The notes under the pieces are model-generated. The model ran no database searches. It saw only the letters and a list, made by a program, of their open reading frames with translations, and was not told the origin of the DNA. Position numbers and translations under genes: made by a program. A stretch of 64,000 nt of DNA from Corallium rubrum (taxonomy: Eukaryota > Cnidaria > Anthozoa > Scleralcyonacea > Coralliidae). Location of the stretch: positions 27,501 through 91,500 of the forward strand of contig CAXIUP010000007.1 in NCBI GenBank assembly GCA_964035015.1, written 5' to 3'. Of this stretch, positions 31,216 through 41,336 are shown in pieces; within the stretch, counting starts at the first letter, position 1, and each line of letters opens with the position of its first letter.

Positions 31216-32967
31216 TTATATCCTTATTGTCGGAACGTGGGAGTGTGGGGGCGAAACAATACATGCATTCATGGCTTTTGTTGCGCTGTTTGCGCGGAAT
31301 TTGTTTCGATGACGACATTGACTGATAATTTCTGCTCTTTTGTTGAGTAAACAATTCTTGTTTTTATCTTTCAAAATATAAAATTTTTCTTCTAAACATA
31401 AATTACATCGTTTTGAACCTCCCGTGTACGAAATAGAATGTTTTAAAATTTGCCAATTAATACTAAAATCCTTATTGTTTTCTTTCAATGCCCAAATATA
31501 TTTCGAAAGTTCGGTGTCGTTTGCATGCTTTTTATGCTGAAAAGATTTCGTGTGGTTGGCCAATCGCTCTTTGAATGTGGTTGAAGTCATGCCAATGTAG
31601 TTCTTGATCGTGTTTGTGTTGTTTACTGTGACTGTTGCTTTGTATACTATGTCCCTAGTCATGCATTGTTTTCTAAGTGGACAATTCGTGTTTTTCTTAC
31701 AATTGCAACTGCTAGTGTCCTTATCCTGTGGCATGTTATTCCTAGATATGTGTGCATTGTGTTTAGTGATTATTGACTTAACATTGTTCATGCAGCTGTA
31801 ACTTACTTTGACTGTGTTTCTGTTAAAAATCTTATGGAGCTTGTGGTGTGGTGGGAAGTGCTTGTCAATTAGGTTTAGGAAATTACGTCCTATGTTTGTG
31901 CTTACACTCTTGCTAAAAGGTGGGTTGAACCAAGTGATGTTGCGTTGCCTATTCCTGCGTGGTTGCTGTGCTGTGTGTTGAGTGTAGCTAAGATCATGAT
32001 CAAAGTTGCTGTGCCTAAGTGCGTTCTGATATATGGGTGCAGATTCCTGAAAAACTTGTTCATCTGATGAGAGAAGTGCAATGCGCTTGTTGATTGATGC
32101 AGGTAACTGTCTTGTGATGCTTGGTGGGTGGTTAGAGTGCTTATTTATGTAAAGCGGATCGTCATTGGGCTTCCTATAGGGCCTATAATTTCCATTGTTA
32201 AGGTCGAAAGTTACATCTAAAAAGTTTACTATGCGTAAATTTGATTCGGCGGTAATTTTTAGGTCAAACTGCTCGAAAATTTTGTGGAGTTCTTTCCTTG
32301 TTTTGTCTGCTAAACGTGCTGATTTACTTTTTATAATAGCTAAACCGTCATCTCTATATAGGCCAATGCTTTCTTTGCCAAATTTCTTACTTAGGTGATT
32401 TAAAATGAAAAGGCCTACTAACTCACAAACTTCCGCGCCGTCGAAACAACCCATGGTAACGTCAAACAAACTATTGCTATCTTTTTTTATCCATGAAATT
32501 CCGGTATTGAAAAGGAGAGATTTTCTAGCGTGTTTTATTATTGAAATATTGTTTTCAGTTATAGTAGCCAAATTCGAAGCCCAAGATAATGCTTGGTCCA
32601 ATAGTTTTTCTGAAATAGACGGATAGAAATCGACAATGTCAAACGAAATAAAACTATGTCTGTCCTTATCTTTTATATTGCCAAACCACTCAATTACTTG
32701 TTTTGTATTTCTCCATTGGTTTAAATTCAGTTTTTGTCTCAAATTAGAATTAATTTTGTCCAAAATCACTTTACTTAGTTTTCCGGATTCGCTTTTAGCG
32801 GGGTTAATTAATCGGCATTTTGGATTGTTTTCGAAATTTTCTTTGTGGTCTTTTAAAGATATAAATGCTTCGCGTTTTTTCATTTTTTCAATTTTGTCGC
32901 CGATTCCCACACTCCCACGTTCCGACAATAAGGATATAAGCACCCACTGATTTTGGAAAATTGTCAT
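31216..32967 (-). CDS. Penelope-like reverse transcriptase with GIY-YIG endonuclease (583 aa frame)
   Basis: The frame is open over 583 codons. RT motifs in order: motif A as FISFDIVDFYPSI, the thumbless finger region with SLFDVTMGCFDGAEV, the catalytic box as YRDDG, and FLDVTFDL after it. Downstream a Cys-rich stretch (SCNCKKNTNCPLRKQC) leads into the GIY-YIG nuclease: IVYKATV, then NYIGMT, FKERLANHTKSF, and a late NKRAEI-type segment. PLE proteins reverse-transcribe their RNA at the cut made by this nuclease. About 25 N-terminal residues come from the inverted repeat and are not native RT sequence, so the protein is probably truncated relative to family members of over 700 aa. No stop is seen within the domains, which suggests a young copy. 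Confidence 0.9.
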   Translation of the reverse strand: MTIFQNQWVLISLLSERGSVGIGDKIEKMKKREAFISLKDHKENFENNPKCRLINPAKSESGKLSKVILDKINSNLRQKLNLNQWRNTKQVIEWFGNIKDKDRHSFISFDIVDFYPSISEKLLDQALSWASNLATITENNISIIKHARKSLLFNTGISWIKKDSNSLFDVTMGCFDGAEVCELVGLFILNHLSKKFGKESIGLYRDDGLAIIKSKSARLADKTRKELHKIFEQFDLKITAESNLRIVNFLDVTFDLNNGNYRPYRKPNDDPLYINKHSNHPPSITRQLPASINKRIALLSSDEQVFQESAPIYQNALRHSNFDHDLSYTQHTAQQPRRNRQRNITWFNPPFSKSVSTNIGRNFLNLIDKHFPPHHKLHKIFNRNTVKVSYSCMNNVKSIITKHNAHISRNNMPQDKDTSSCNCKKNTNCPLRKQCMTRDIVYKATVTVNNTNTIKNYIGMTSTTFKERLANHTKSFQHKKHANDTELSKYIWALKENNKDFSINWQILKHSISYTGGSKRCNLCLEEKFYILKDKNKNCLLNKRAEIISQCRHRNKFRANSATKAMNACIVSPPHSHVPTIRI

Positions 32968-33009
32968 CTGCCTGAAGATTCTTTTTTAGATGAAACAGCC
33001 TGTAGCAGA
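32967..33009 (+). ncRNA. Hammerhead-like motif in the PLE inverted repeat
   Basis: Stem I TCTGC (32967-32971) pairs with GCAGA (33005-33009). The core CTGAAGA fits CUGANGA. A weak stem II (TCT/AGA with a T-T pair at its base) precedes GAAA (32992-32995). Stem III is three pairs (ACA with TGT) closed by a GCC loop, and the predicted cleavage follows GTA at 33004. The short stem III is typical of Penelope-associated hammerheads. Confidence 0.5.
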
Positions 33010-33064
33010 CTTTTGAGGTAAGCGAAAATCTATATTTGCTCTAACTATATGTTATCGAGCACTC

Positions 33065-33093
33065 TTTGCGTTTCGTAGACCAAAACACACACG

Positions 33094-33176
<83 letters not shown>

Positions 33177-33408
33177 TCATATACATCTCCTATCTCCTAT
33201 CTCCTATCTCCTACTATACACTATACACTATACACTATACACTATACACTATACACTATACACTATACACTATACACTATACACTATACACTATACACTA
33301 TACACTATACACTATACACTATACACTATACACTATACACTATACACTATACACTATACACTATACACTATACACTATACACTATACACTATACACTATA
33401 CACTATAT

Positions 33409-33470
<62 letters not shown>
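33065..33470. repeat. Compound microsatellite including a 7-bp array
   Basis: In order: (TA)n, (CA)n to about 33172, three or four TCCTATC units, a heptamer array CTATACA of about 27 copies (33212-33403), then ACACAT and (CA)n. The open frame at 33066-33542 is made of these repeats and is not a gene. Confidence 0.95.
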
Positions 33471-33474
<4 letters not shown>

Positions 33475-33879
33475 GTAGAGACCGCGTTGCGGGGACTTGC
33501 GTACGTTCTACACCGGCATTACGGGGACCTCTTGCGCTGTGAGGACCTGACCGAAGTCCTCGCAGTGTTTTTTCGTTATGAAACGTTAAAAATAAACTCA
33601 AACCGGGTGCAAGGTGGCTTTTAATATTTCAATGGAGAGCGCAAAGAGCGATTAGACTGACGCGGCATTTGTCTCTCGGGTACGACGCAGACCATTTGTT
33701 GCTTTTTGCTACTCTTTTTTTATTGTCCTTTATTTTTTCCATAAAATCTTTTTGAAGTAATGCTTTAGGTATCTGCGTAATTGTTCTGTATCAATATATA
33801 TATATAATAGTGCAAGATATCCCGGCATAGAGATACCGCCTACAGTCTTCTTATAGAGATACCGACATACAGTCTCCAT
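33471..33879. other. Stretch with GTCCTCGCA / AACGCG satellite-like phrases
   Basis: Includes CGCGTTGCGGGGACTTG and TGAGGACCTGACCGAAGTCC, relatives of the adjacent 78-bp satellite. No gene. Confidence 0.5.
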
Positions 33880-34470
33880 GCAACGCAACGCGGTGCAGAG
33901 ATAGACTTCTTACACAAGTCACCGCAACGCGATTTACGTCCATGTGTATAACTCAGGTCCCTATAACGCGGTGTATAGAGATAGACTTCTTACACAAGTC
34001 CCGCAACGCGATTTACGTCCATGTGTATAACTCAGGTCCCTAAAACGCGGTGTAGAGATAGACTTCTTACACAAGTCCCCGCAACGCGTTTACGTCCATG
34101 TGTATAACTCAGGTCCCTATAACGTGGTGTAGAGATAGACTTCTTACACAAGTCCCCGCAACGCGACTTACGTCCATGTGTATAACTCAGGTCCCTATAA
34201 CGCGTGTAGAGATAGACTTCTTACACAAGCCCCCGCAACGCGATTTACATCCGTGTGTATAACTCAGGTCCCTATAACGCGGTGTAGAGATGTAGTTTTC
34301 TTACACAAGTCCCCGCAACACGATTTACATCCGTGTGTATAACTCAGGTCCCTATAACGCGGTGTAGAGACTTACAAATTAAAGTCCCCGCAATGCGATC
34401 TATGTCGATCTACATAACTCAGGTCTTCACAACGCGGTGTGGAGATAGTCTTCTTACACATGTCGCAACG
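33880..34470 (+). repeat. 78-bp tandem satellite, ~7-8 copies
   Basis: Units begin CGCGGTGTAGAGATAGACTT at about 33891, 33968, 34048, 34125, 34203, 34280 and 34360. Each contains two half-units: AAGTCCCCGCAACGCG and AGGTCCCTATAACGCG, about 39 bp apart, so the 78-bp unit is a dimer of a ~39-bp monomer. Confidence 0.93.
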
Positions 34471-34588
34471 TCGTGGCTTTTTGCTTGATCACGCCTCGGG
34501 TTTGGTTGAAAGAAGATTGAACAACTGAAACAAAATTGTCTGTAATGCAAAGAGTATACCATTGTATTCAAGAGCAAATCCCCCAAAT

Positions 34589-34813
34589 TTAAAAAGGTTG
34601 AAATGCCTTAATTTCTTCCAGTACCCTACATACTTTTCCAGTCCGGCGGACTTCAATCGACTCAACTGGCTTTACACGTGTCCAATAATCGAAGATTTTT
34701 GAAGTGTACTTTCCCCCCAAGTCCTCAACAAGAAGGAAGTAAGAACCAGATTTTGCAATGCGTTTGTTTTTTAACAATATTCTTAGCCTTGTAACTTGAG
34801 TATAGGTTATCAC
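34589..34813 (-). other. Possible coding fragment of unknown origin
   Basis: The minus frame reads LKNKRIAKSGSYFLLVEDLG, then GKYTSKIFDYWTRVKP and EVRRTGKVCR before ending EIKAFQPF. The composition looks protein-like and the VED..GKY pattern faintly recalls the motif-M region of Dbf4 proteins, but this is too weak for a call. It lies in the KH-gene intron between the two KH exons, but no acceptor in the right phase joins it to them. Confidence 0.22.
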
Positions 34814-35098
34814 ATGAGGGACGAGGTGATATCAGTTTTATCGCTTGAGGGACGATATTGTTATTGTCGCGAGTGAGCGCAGCGAACGAGGGACAATTAC
34901 GATATCGTCCTGAAAGCGGTAAAACTGATATACCGAGTCACGAATGTGATAACCTATTTATCACATACTTGTGCCTGTATCATGTTTTAGGGCTCCAAAC
35001 GCAGGACAGCGGGATATATGACGGGACAGATACGGTACAGCGGGACATATCGTTTTTATGTCCCGCTGTTATCACCCTGATAAAGGCACAAGTATGTG

Positions 35099-35105
<7 letters not shown>
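34802..35105. repeat. Two nested/adjacent fold-back repeats
   Basis: ATAGGTTATCACAT faces ATGTGATAACCTAT (34802-34957), with a core GCGAGTGAGCGCAGCGAACG. Then TTTATCACATACTTGTGCC faces GGCACAAGTATGTGATAAA (to 35105), with ATATGTCCCGCTG-like arms inside. They share the TTTATCACAT boundary. Confidence 0.85.

Positions 35106-35160
<55 letters not shown>
35103..35160. repeat. (TA)n microsatellite
   Basis: About 29 TA units, directly at the end of the fold-back repeat. Confidence 0.97.
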
Positions 35161-35162
<2 letters not shown>

Positions 35163-35569
35163 TTTTTTTTGAGATTAATTTTAGTTTTATGATTGAGTCG
35201 GTTTTCATTGTTATTGATTTTTTTCCTCGCATTTAAATGCCTTGTTCTAAGTAATACAGTATTTTCAAATAAACGCCTGAAAACCGCTATATAAATCCCT
35301 TACGTTTCTGGATTTGGTGAATACCTCTGCATTATTGGAATTTCTCTCTTACATATAACCAAGTTCCCGCTGTACCGAGCCATTTTTTCCAGACCGTTCA
35401 GTTGCAGTAAAATATGGAAAGTGGTAATAACGAACCCCGTTGAAACAAACCTATATTATTCCAGGTACGTCACTTCGTTACACCAGACTTTCACTTTGGT
35501 TTCTGGATGAATTCTAGAAACATACTATGCTAATAAATGTTTTTCACAAGCTAAAATATTTACGTGATT
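35161..35569. other. No gene seen
   Basis: AT-rich intron sequence of the KH gene. Confidence 0.4.
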
Positions 35570-35835
35570 GTCGAAGTCCTCATAACGCTATACAAAAAAT
35601 CCGTGTGTATACGAAGTCCTCGTAACGCGTATGTTGAATATTTTTACACAGGTCTTCATAACGCTGTCTATTAACAAACGGTTTACGTGTGTATACCTAG
35701 GTCCCCATAATGCTACGTAAAAATCCGTGTGTATACGAAGTCCTCACAACGCGGTATGTTTAGTATTTTTACACAGGTCCTCGTAACGCGTGTAGAGAAG
35801 ATTCTTTCGCACGTCCCCGCAACGCGGTGTGCGTA
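35570..35835. repeat. Diverged relatives of the 39/78-bp satellite
   Basis: GAAGTCCTCGTAACGCG, CAGGTCTTCATAACGC, AGGTCCCCATAATGC and ACGTCCCCGCAACGCG recur every 35-60 bp. Confidence 0.8.
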
Positions 35836-35839
35836 AGTA

Positions 35840-36072
<233 letters not shown>

Positions 36073-36077
36073 GTAAT

Positions 36078-36176
36078 GTTTACAACACGAGCGGCCGTGT
36101 TGTATTGAATAAACAATCACGAGCCGAAGGCGAGTGATTGTATATTCAATACAACAAGGACGCGAGTGTTGTAAAC
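36078..36176. repeat. Small fold-back with GC-rich core
   Basis: GTTTACAACAC faces GTGTTGTAAAC, and TGTTGTATTGAATA faces TATTCAATACAACA. The core reads CACGAGCCGAAGGCGAGTG. Confidence 0.85.
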
Positions 36177-36224
36177 AACTTGTGAAATGAATAAATAGTA
36201 AAAATCCCTTTGGGATATTGAGAT

Positions 36225-36295
36225 GCTAATTAGTTACAAGCACTAGTGGTTGTATCAGAAGAGTATACATCCACTAGTGGTTGTAACTAATTAGC
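36225..36295. repeat. Small inverted repeat
   Basis: GCTAATTAGTTACAA faces TTGTAACTAATTAGC; CACTAGTGG is repeated in both arms. Confidence 0.85.
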
Positions 36296-36512
36296 ACCAT
36301 TGGTTTTAGTTTGTATGGGGGTTTACAGGGTATACATGTGACGTAATTTCTGAAATTGGATTGGCTGCAAAACTCATGAATTAGTAATGAATTTCACAAA
36401 TACATATACAACTTAACTTTCACCATGTATTACATTATCCCAACTCACTCTCGTGTTTTCAACATGCTATACATGCAGGTATATAAACACCGACGGCCCT
36501 TCCATAACTTAA

Positions 36513-36928
36513 GCCTGTGACAAACGGCGTATGTTTCATGCGCCGTATAAATATGAGAATTAAGTTCATGAAAAATACGCCGTCTGTAACCATTAAATAC
36601 GGCAATTTCATTAAGTTCGACAGTGCCATTAAATACGACGAGCCCGGTCGTATAATACGACTCAAGTACGGCGTTGATGCAGACGGCGTACTTTTCATGC
36701 GCCGAATAAAATGCATACATTAATTTATAATATGATATACATTTTCTGTCCACAATTCATGTTTGTAACATCGTTTCCAGACATACGACTCGAGAACTGT
36801 AATTTATTCGACTTATTAAATACGACGAAAATACGCCGTATAACTCAACAGGAACAATATCAGAATTTGGGTCGACTATAATAGGTATTTTATATGGCGC
36901 ATGAAAATTACGCCGTTTGTCACAGGCC
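36513..36928. mobile_element. TTAA-flanked CGCCGT miniature element (~416 bp)
   Basis: TTAA lies at 36509-36512 and 36929-36932. Inverted ends CCTGTGACAAACGGCGTA and TACGCCGTTTGTCACAGG. The interior repeats ATACGCCGTAT, GGCGCATGAAA and TATACGAC motifs on both strands. No genuine ORF. Confidence 0.9.
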
Positions 36929-37087
36929 TTAATCTATTCCAGAACACTAGAGTAAACCGCTAAATTAAAATCAGTCATTAACAGCCCCTGACCTTAGCCA
37001 CACTTAATAGCTAACAAACGAAATAGGTTAATTCGAACACCTTTAAGTCTATGATATGCCATTTTGATAATACTTTTTTAAACTTAC

Positions 37088-37324
37088 CACACATTTTCTT
37101 ATTAAAGATCTTGCTTTTTCACAGTTAGGTGGAAAACCACGGATCTTAAAAATCCTGCATTGATCTGTACCTTCACATACATTTACATCTGTACATTGAA
37201 TTTTTGTTTCAGATTCTGTTGCAAATCGGCGTATATTTCTCCCATTTCTTCCTATCACTAAACCTATAAATTCATTTGGAACAAGAACATCCACTTCAAT
37301 GTATCCATTCATCTTCCTTTTAAT
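37088..37324 (-). CDS. KH-domain gene, exon encoding KH domain 1
   Basis: The acceptor is TTCTTGCAG before 37324 and the donor is GTG|GTAAGT after 37088; both phase 0, 79 codons. The peptide begins IKRKMNGYIEVDVLVPNEF, has a textbook KH core IGLVIGRNGRNIRRF with the GxxG loop GRNG, then TKIQCTDVNV and FKIRGFPPNCEKARSLI. It is the most 5' exon I can assign; the internal Met (KRKM) could be the start if upstream exons are non-coding, but the in-frame residues before it and the acceptor suggest an earlier exon. The partner KH exon is at 27830-28060. Confidence 0.87.
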
Positions 37325-37396
37325 CTGCAAGAATAAACAAACTGCATAAGACGAGAAAGTAAACAGCTCCCATATACCAAAAATAGTCAAAAACAA

Positions 37397-37716
37397 CAGG
37401 GGCGTAGGAAGCAGGGGGGCTGGGGGGGGGGGGGCGGCCCCCCCCCAATATTTTATAAAGGGGGGCCGGAATAACTTTCGCCCCCCCAAAAAAAATTATT
37501 GAATTTAAAAAAATTGCATTATAAGTGCGACTTCGATTGCGCTGATCGGCTAATTAATAATAATAATCAATCCTGACTCACGGATAGCATAGACTCACAA
37601 ATTATGAAAGAATTAATGGAAGGGCCTAACGAAAAAATTTTACCACTCGGCGCCAACCATGGTGGCGCCTCGTGGGAGTCGGCCCCCCTAAGTTTATCAA
37701 GGTTCCTATGCCCCTA
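37397..37716. mobile_element. hAT-like miniature element
   Basis: Starts CAGGGGCGTAGGAAGC and ends GGTTCCTATGCCCCTA, imperfect inverted ends. The 8 bp on each side (AAAAACAA and GAAAACAA) differ at one position, compatible with a hAT-type 8-bp duplication. Poly-G and poly-C runs inside can pair. Confidence 0.65.
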
Positions 37717-37724
37717 GAAAACAA

Positions 37725-38560
37725 AACCCCACACAATACAGCTCCGTCCAAAGAGACCATTATATAGAAGTACATTTGATAAGCAGCGCTGTCAATTTAT
37801 CCATGGTTATTTTTTTCCCTGTCACTAGCTGAACTCTTCGAAGTAATATTTAGCATTGTACACGGTCATGGTTCGATTGCTAGCGATATTAGAGGTGTGT
37901 TGATAAATTGTGGAAATAAGTTCAAATTAGTATAATATATTACTAATTGTAACAAAGTGGATATGCAATGAATTTACCTTTTTTTAATCAATTGATATTT
38001 TGCCAAACATTTTTTTAACACAAACACTGTGTGAAGGGCCAGACCGGGTTCAAGCCCGGCCAATCAGCGTCAATGACGTCATTCATTATTCCACTAGCTA
38101 GTTTCCCATGCTAGGCCGTCCGTACGCGTTTTCCATGCGTGTTATGCGTACGCGTGAAATGGTCGTTAGCGCACGCAATTTTCACTATATACTTCTATGC
38201 GCAATGCATGCATAATCAAACTGACTGGAAAGTTTGTTGCAATCCTACAAAAAATAATGTAAATATATCGTTTTATATTTTTTTGAAATTTCAGAGACCC
38301 CTTGCCCTTTTAGAAATGTCATTTTGGCCCACTTCGTCCCCGCGTCCAATACGCCATTGGATATTTATCGACTATATATTAATAGCCTGAGTGGGTGAAT
38401 GAAAATTACTGTTGATTTTTACTACGAAGCAGCTATTGATTGTAATTTTAGAAGTATTGAGGAGAACATTTTACATAAAGTACATTTACAGTTACTCTTA
38501 AGAAACATTAAGTACTGGTACTACAGTAACTATTTTAGAGTATTATTACTGTTTATTTTT
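37725..38560. other. No gene seen
   Basis: Contains an inverted phrase GTACGCGTTTTCCATGCG / CATGCGTACGCGTG-like near 38112-38156. No exon of the KH gene could be identified upstream of 37324. Confidence 0.4.
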
Positions 38561-38561
38561 T

Positions 38562-39672
38562 TTCGGTCCGTATCCTACCAAATCCTGCTTTCTGATTGGT
38601 TAACGAGCGGTCCGTATGAGCCCGTACGGACCGCTCGAGATAATTTTTTTAATGTGTTTTATAGGCAGTAAAATTGATCGATTTTCATAACTATTTCGCT
38701 TGCCACAGAAAAAATATATTCAACAGAGAGTTACGGGGATACAAATGAGTTTTATTATCCAAATGGCTTTGACAACTTCGTGTGAAAACAGCGAATTTTA
38801 AAAGAAAGCGAGAATGCCGTGAAAAAGCAAACTTCCAGCCAGCGACATTTATAAAGTTTTAAAGTATTATTGCTCAACGACGTATGAAAACAGTTTAAAA
38901 CAATAGGCAAAACATACATAAACTTGTGAACACAGTATTTTGAATCACTAAATAAAACTATATAGAAGTATATATTAAAAAAACATACCACGAGATTGAC
39001 GAGAGGACAGAAAAGCCGAAACCTTTTGATACTAAACTGTCATTCTTCTGTTGTCCAACTATACTCAACAAAACCGCTACAAGTCTTTACCCTTTAGTCA
39101 AATATTTTCCACATGCCAACCTCGTATCGTGTCATGTCTTTGAAAAAAGTTTCAAATGGCTTCTTACAAGCATTTTCGTCTTCAAACTCGAACGACCCAC
39201 TTTCAATTTCCATGCAATCAGCCGAGTATTGAAAGCGATCTTCCAAACGAACAGCCAAAACGAGCAAGCGACGAAGAAGGACGAAGAATCTTTATCAACT
39301 AAACTTTAAAAGCACTAGATCTTCAAGTTTTGACTGTTTTTTTATCACAAAAGACTTTCCAAGCTTCCCTGTCAGACTGCATGTCGGCAGTTGTTTACTG
39401 TCGAACGATAAACTTTGGACTTTTGAATATCACGTGAATGTCATCCCGATTACGCAATTAAACTATGTTAATTTACTTAATTATGTAAATTATAAATCGT
39501 ACGATTAATAAAAAAAATAAATATGTTATTTACCGTTTTGGTCGGTCCGTATAGAGAAATATTTCCCTCGGTCTCAAAAACGACCCTCGGCCTGCGGCCT
39601 CGGGCAGTTTTTGAGACCTCGGGAAATATTTCTCTATACGGACCCCCCAGCCGGTAAATAACATATATATAT
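38562..39672 (-). mobile_element. GGTCCGTAT fold-back element, copy C
   Basis: Reverse orientation relative to copies A and B. The right end is the ~140-bp hairpin (ATTTACCGTTTTGGTCGG to CCAGCCGGTAAATAACAT); the left end carries CGGTCCGTATCC and GTACGGACCGCTCG. The interior matches copies A, B and D throughout. Confidence 0.85.
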
Positions 39673-39814
39673 CTAAACCAATAGCTGTAAATACCATGTA
39701 ATACCATTTCTTGTTTTCTTACTAACAAAATGTATATAACTAGGTTTTTCTCTGTCTTCGTGTATATAGAGAATAATACATGGATGTGTGTAAATATGAA
39801 ATTTATTTCGTGTG

Positions 39815-39885
39815 TTGACTAGGATATCTCACGAGTGAGCAAAGAGAACGAGTGGGATATCTTGGCCAACACAAGAAATATTTTT
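39815..39885. repeat. Small fold-back
   Basis: TATTTCGTGTGTTGACTAGG faces TGGCCAACACAAGAAATA, and GATATCTCACGAGTG faces GAGTGGGATATC; GC-poor version of the recurring core (GAGCAAAGAGAACGAG). Confidence 0.75.
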
Positions 39886-40336
39886 TTATATTTCCAAGCA
39901 TTCATGTATTGTTCTGTTTATTATATAAAAATAGTCCTATTTCCCCGCAAAAATAGAGCAGTAAACTCTAATAAAGTTATCAGCTGTGCAGTAGACACAT
40001 GTATGCACTGCCTATCTATTTTTGTAATTAGTCCCAGTTTGGTCTTAACTAAGTACCCTCTGAGCAAATCCTCCTCCATTTTCCGAGGCGATGAAATGGA
40101 GAGCTCTGCCGAACTGGTGTAATTATTTAATTTATTTGAGAAATTGTTCACTCGGGCCGAGTAGGCATATCAGCGTTGATGTTCGGCATCATCGAAAAGA
40201 TGCCTCAAAAGGACATTCCCAGTCTTTCACTCTGATGAAGGGTTCCGCTCAAAATCTCAGTTTTCTGTTACCAAAAACCTCGGAAATAAAAACCACAAAA
40301 TAACACATTTTCACTTTGCTCTAAAACATATAAGGG

Positions 40337-40500
40337 GAGCACGGGTGGCGTGTGCTGTTAGCGCACTGCCTCTCACGAAAAAGTTAAGCCCGGTTAGACG
40401 GGGTTAGTACTTGGACCCCGTTGTCGGGCTTGGAACTCATGTGAGTAGAGTTGTAGTTGATCTCTCCTGTGCTTCAAGGATTTTTCGCCGGCTGCCTGGA
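40337..40500 (+). mobile_element. 5S rRNA-derived SINE-like copy 1
   Basis: AAGTTAAGCCCGG followed by GTTAGTACTTGGA is the internal-promoter region of metazoan 5S rRNA (A box, intermediate element and C box area). The 3' part diverges (CCCCGTTGTCGGGCTTGGAA). GCACTGCCTCTCAC precedes it, as it does in the second copy at 57685. The minus-strand frame here is a by-product. Confidence 0.65.
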
Positions 40501-41336
40501 GCGCCTTGATATGCTTCGACACGGCCACGTTGATGTGCGTCCTTCGCAATTCAGCCGCTGGCTGCGAGTAAGGATGATTAGCCCCCAGTCCTTTATCCTT
40601 TACGCATTTTGAAAAAGCCGCGGAAAAACTGGGAGGGTGCTCTTGAGTCATCCCTTTTAGTAAGGACCGACAACAGAAGTGAGAAGTCAGTTTGCTATAC
40701 TATAATAGGGTTAGTTGTCCTAAACAGTTCCTACCAATTTCTCTTTGACCCGGTTTTCTGCCATTTTGATTTGTTCACTAGTTCCTTTAACGCCAATGTC
40801 GTTATTCTTTAGAAACACACGTTCTCACTTTCAGGAACATGTATTGTTTTGGTACGTCCAGCCATGCCAAGTCCTAATAAAGATATAAACAAAATAATAC
40901 ACAATAACATGTATATGCATGTCATTCAAATATGACTCAATATTCAGACTTTTCGTGCAAGTCAAAACTGGTAAGGTTTTGAAATGAAATAGCGTTTGCA
41001 ACATATACTATATATGTCTATTAGCACTATAACTGTTGTACAAATTGCATCCGAATCCAGATCCGAATCAGACCAATCCAATTTGGATGGGATTTGGACT
41101 AAAATTTATACATTCGGATCGGATCAGATCGATCGAATTCTGTTCTTTTTTTAACGGATAAGATCGGATTTTGTACTTGTGATAATGAAAAGTGTCGTAG
41201 TGTTTGCATGCATGCGCATGATTTATTGACGACAAAGGTTTTTACTTCTGTTATATTATTATATAACATATTAAAGTTGTTTTTTTCCCAATAAAATCAA
41301 CATCTTTACCAGTTATCCGCACGAATATAACTATTT
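40500..41336. other. No gene seen
   Basis: A block of GATCGGATCAGATCGATC-like phrases (41041-41165) repeats ATCCGAAT and GATCGGAT. No supported coding exon. Confidence 0.4.

Larger units (their letters stand above)
31132..33024 (-). mobile_element. Penelope-like element with inverted terminal repeats
   Basis: A ~117-bp repeat begins CGCTTACCTCAAAAGTCTGC at 31132 and recurs in reverse complement at 32906-33024. Between them lies one long ORF with reverse transcriptase and GIY-YIG domains. Penelope-like elements are known to carry LTR-like repeats that can be inverted, often with hammerhead ribozymes. The N-terminal part of the usual ORF is missing: the frame enters the RT domain soon after the repeat, so the copy is 5'-truncated and joined to an inverted terminal repeat. 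Microsatellites flank it on both sides. Confidence 0.9.

Noticed and set aside
33066-33542. 158-codon frame
   Set aside because: It consists almost wholly of TA, CA and heptamer repeats.
33880-34470. CRISPR-like spaced repeat
   Set aside because: Units are contiguous and diverge gradually, with no unique spacers; the host is a eukaryote.
34589-34813. Additional exon of the KH gene
   Set aside because: The only nearby acceptor would enter in a phase incompatible with the phase-0 end of the exon at 37088-37324.
40394-40651. 85-codon minus-strand frame
   Set aside because: It is antisense to the 5S-derived repeat and has no family signal.
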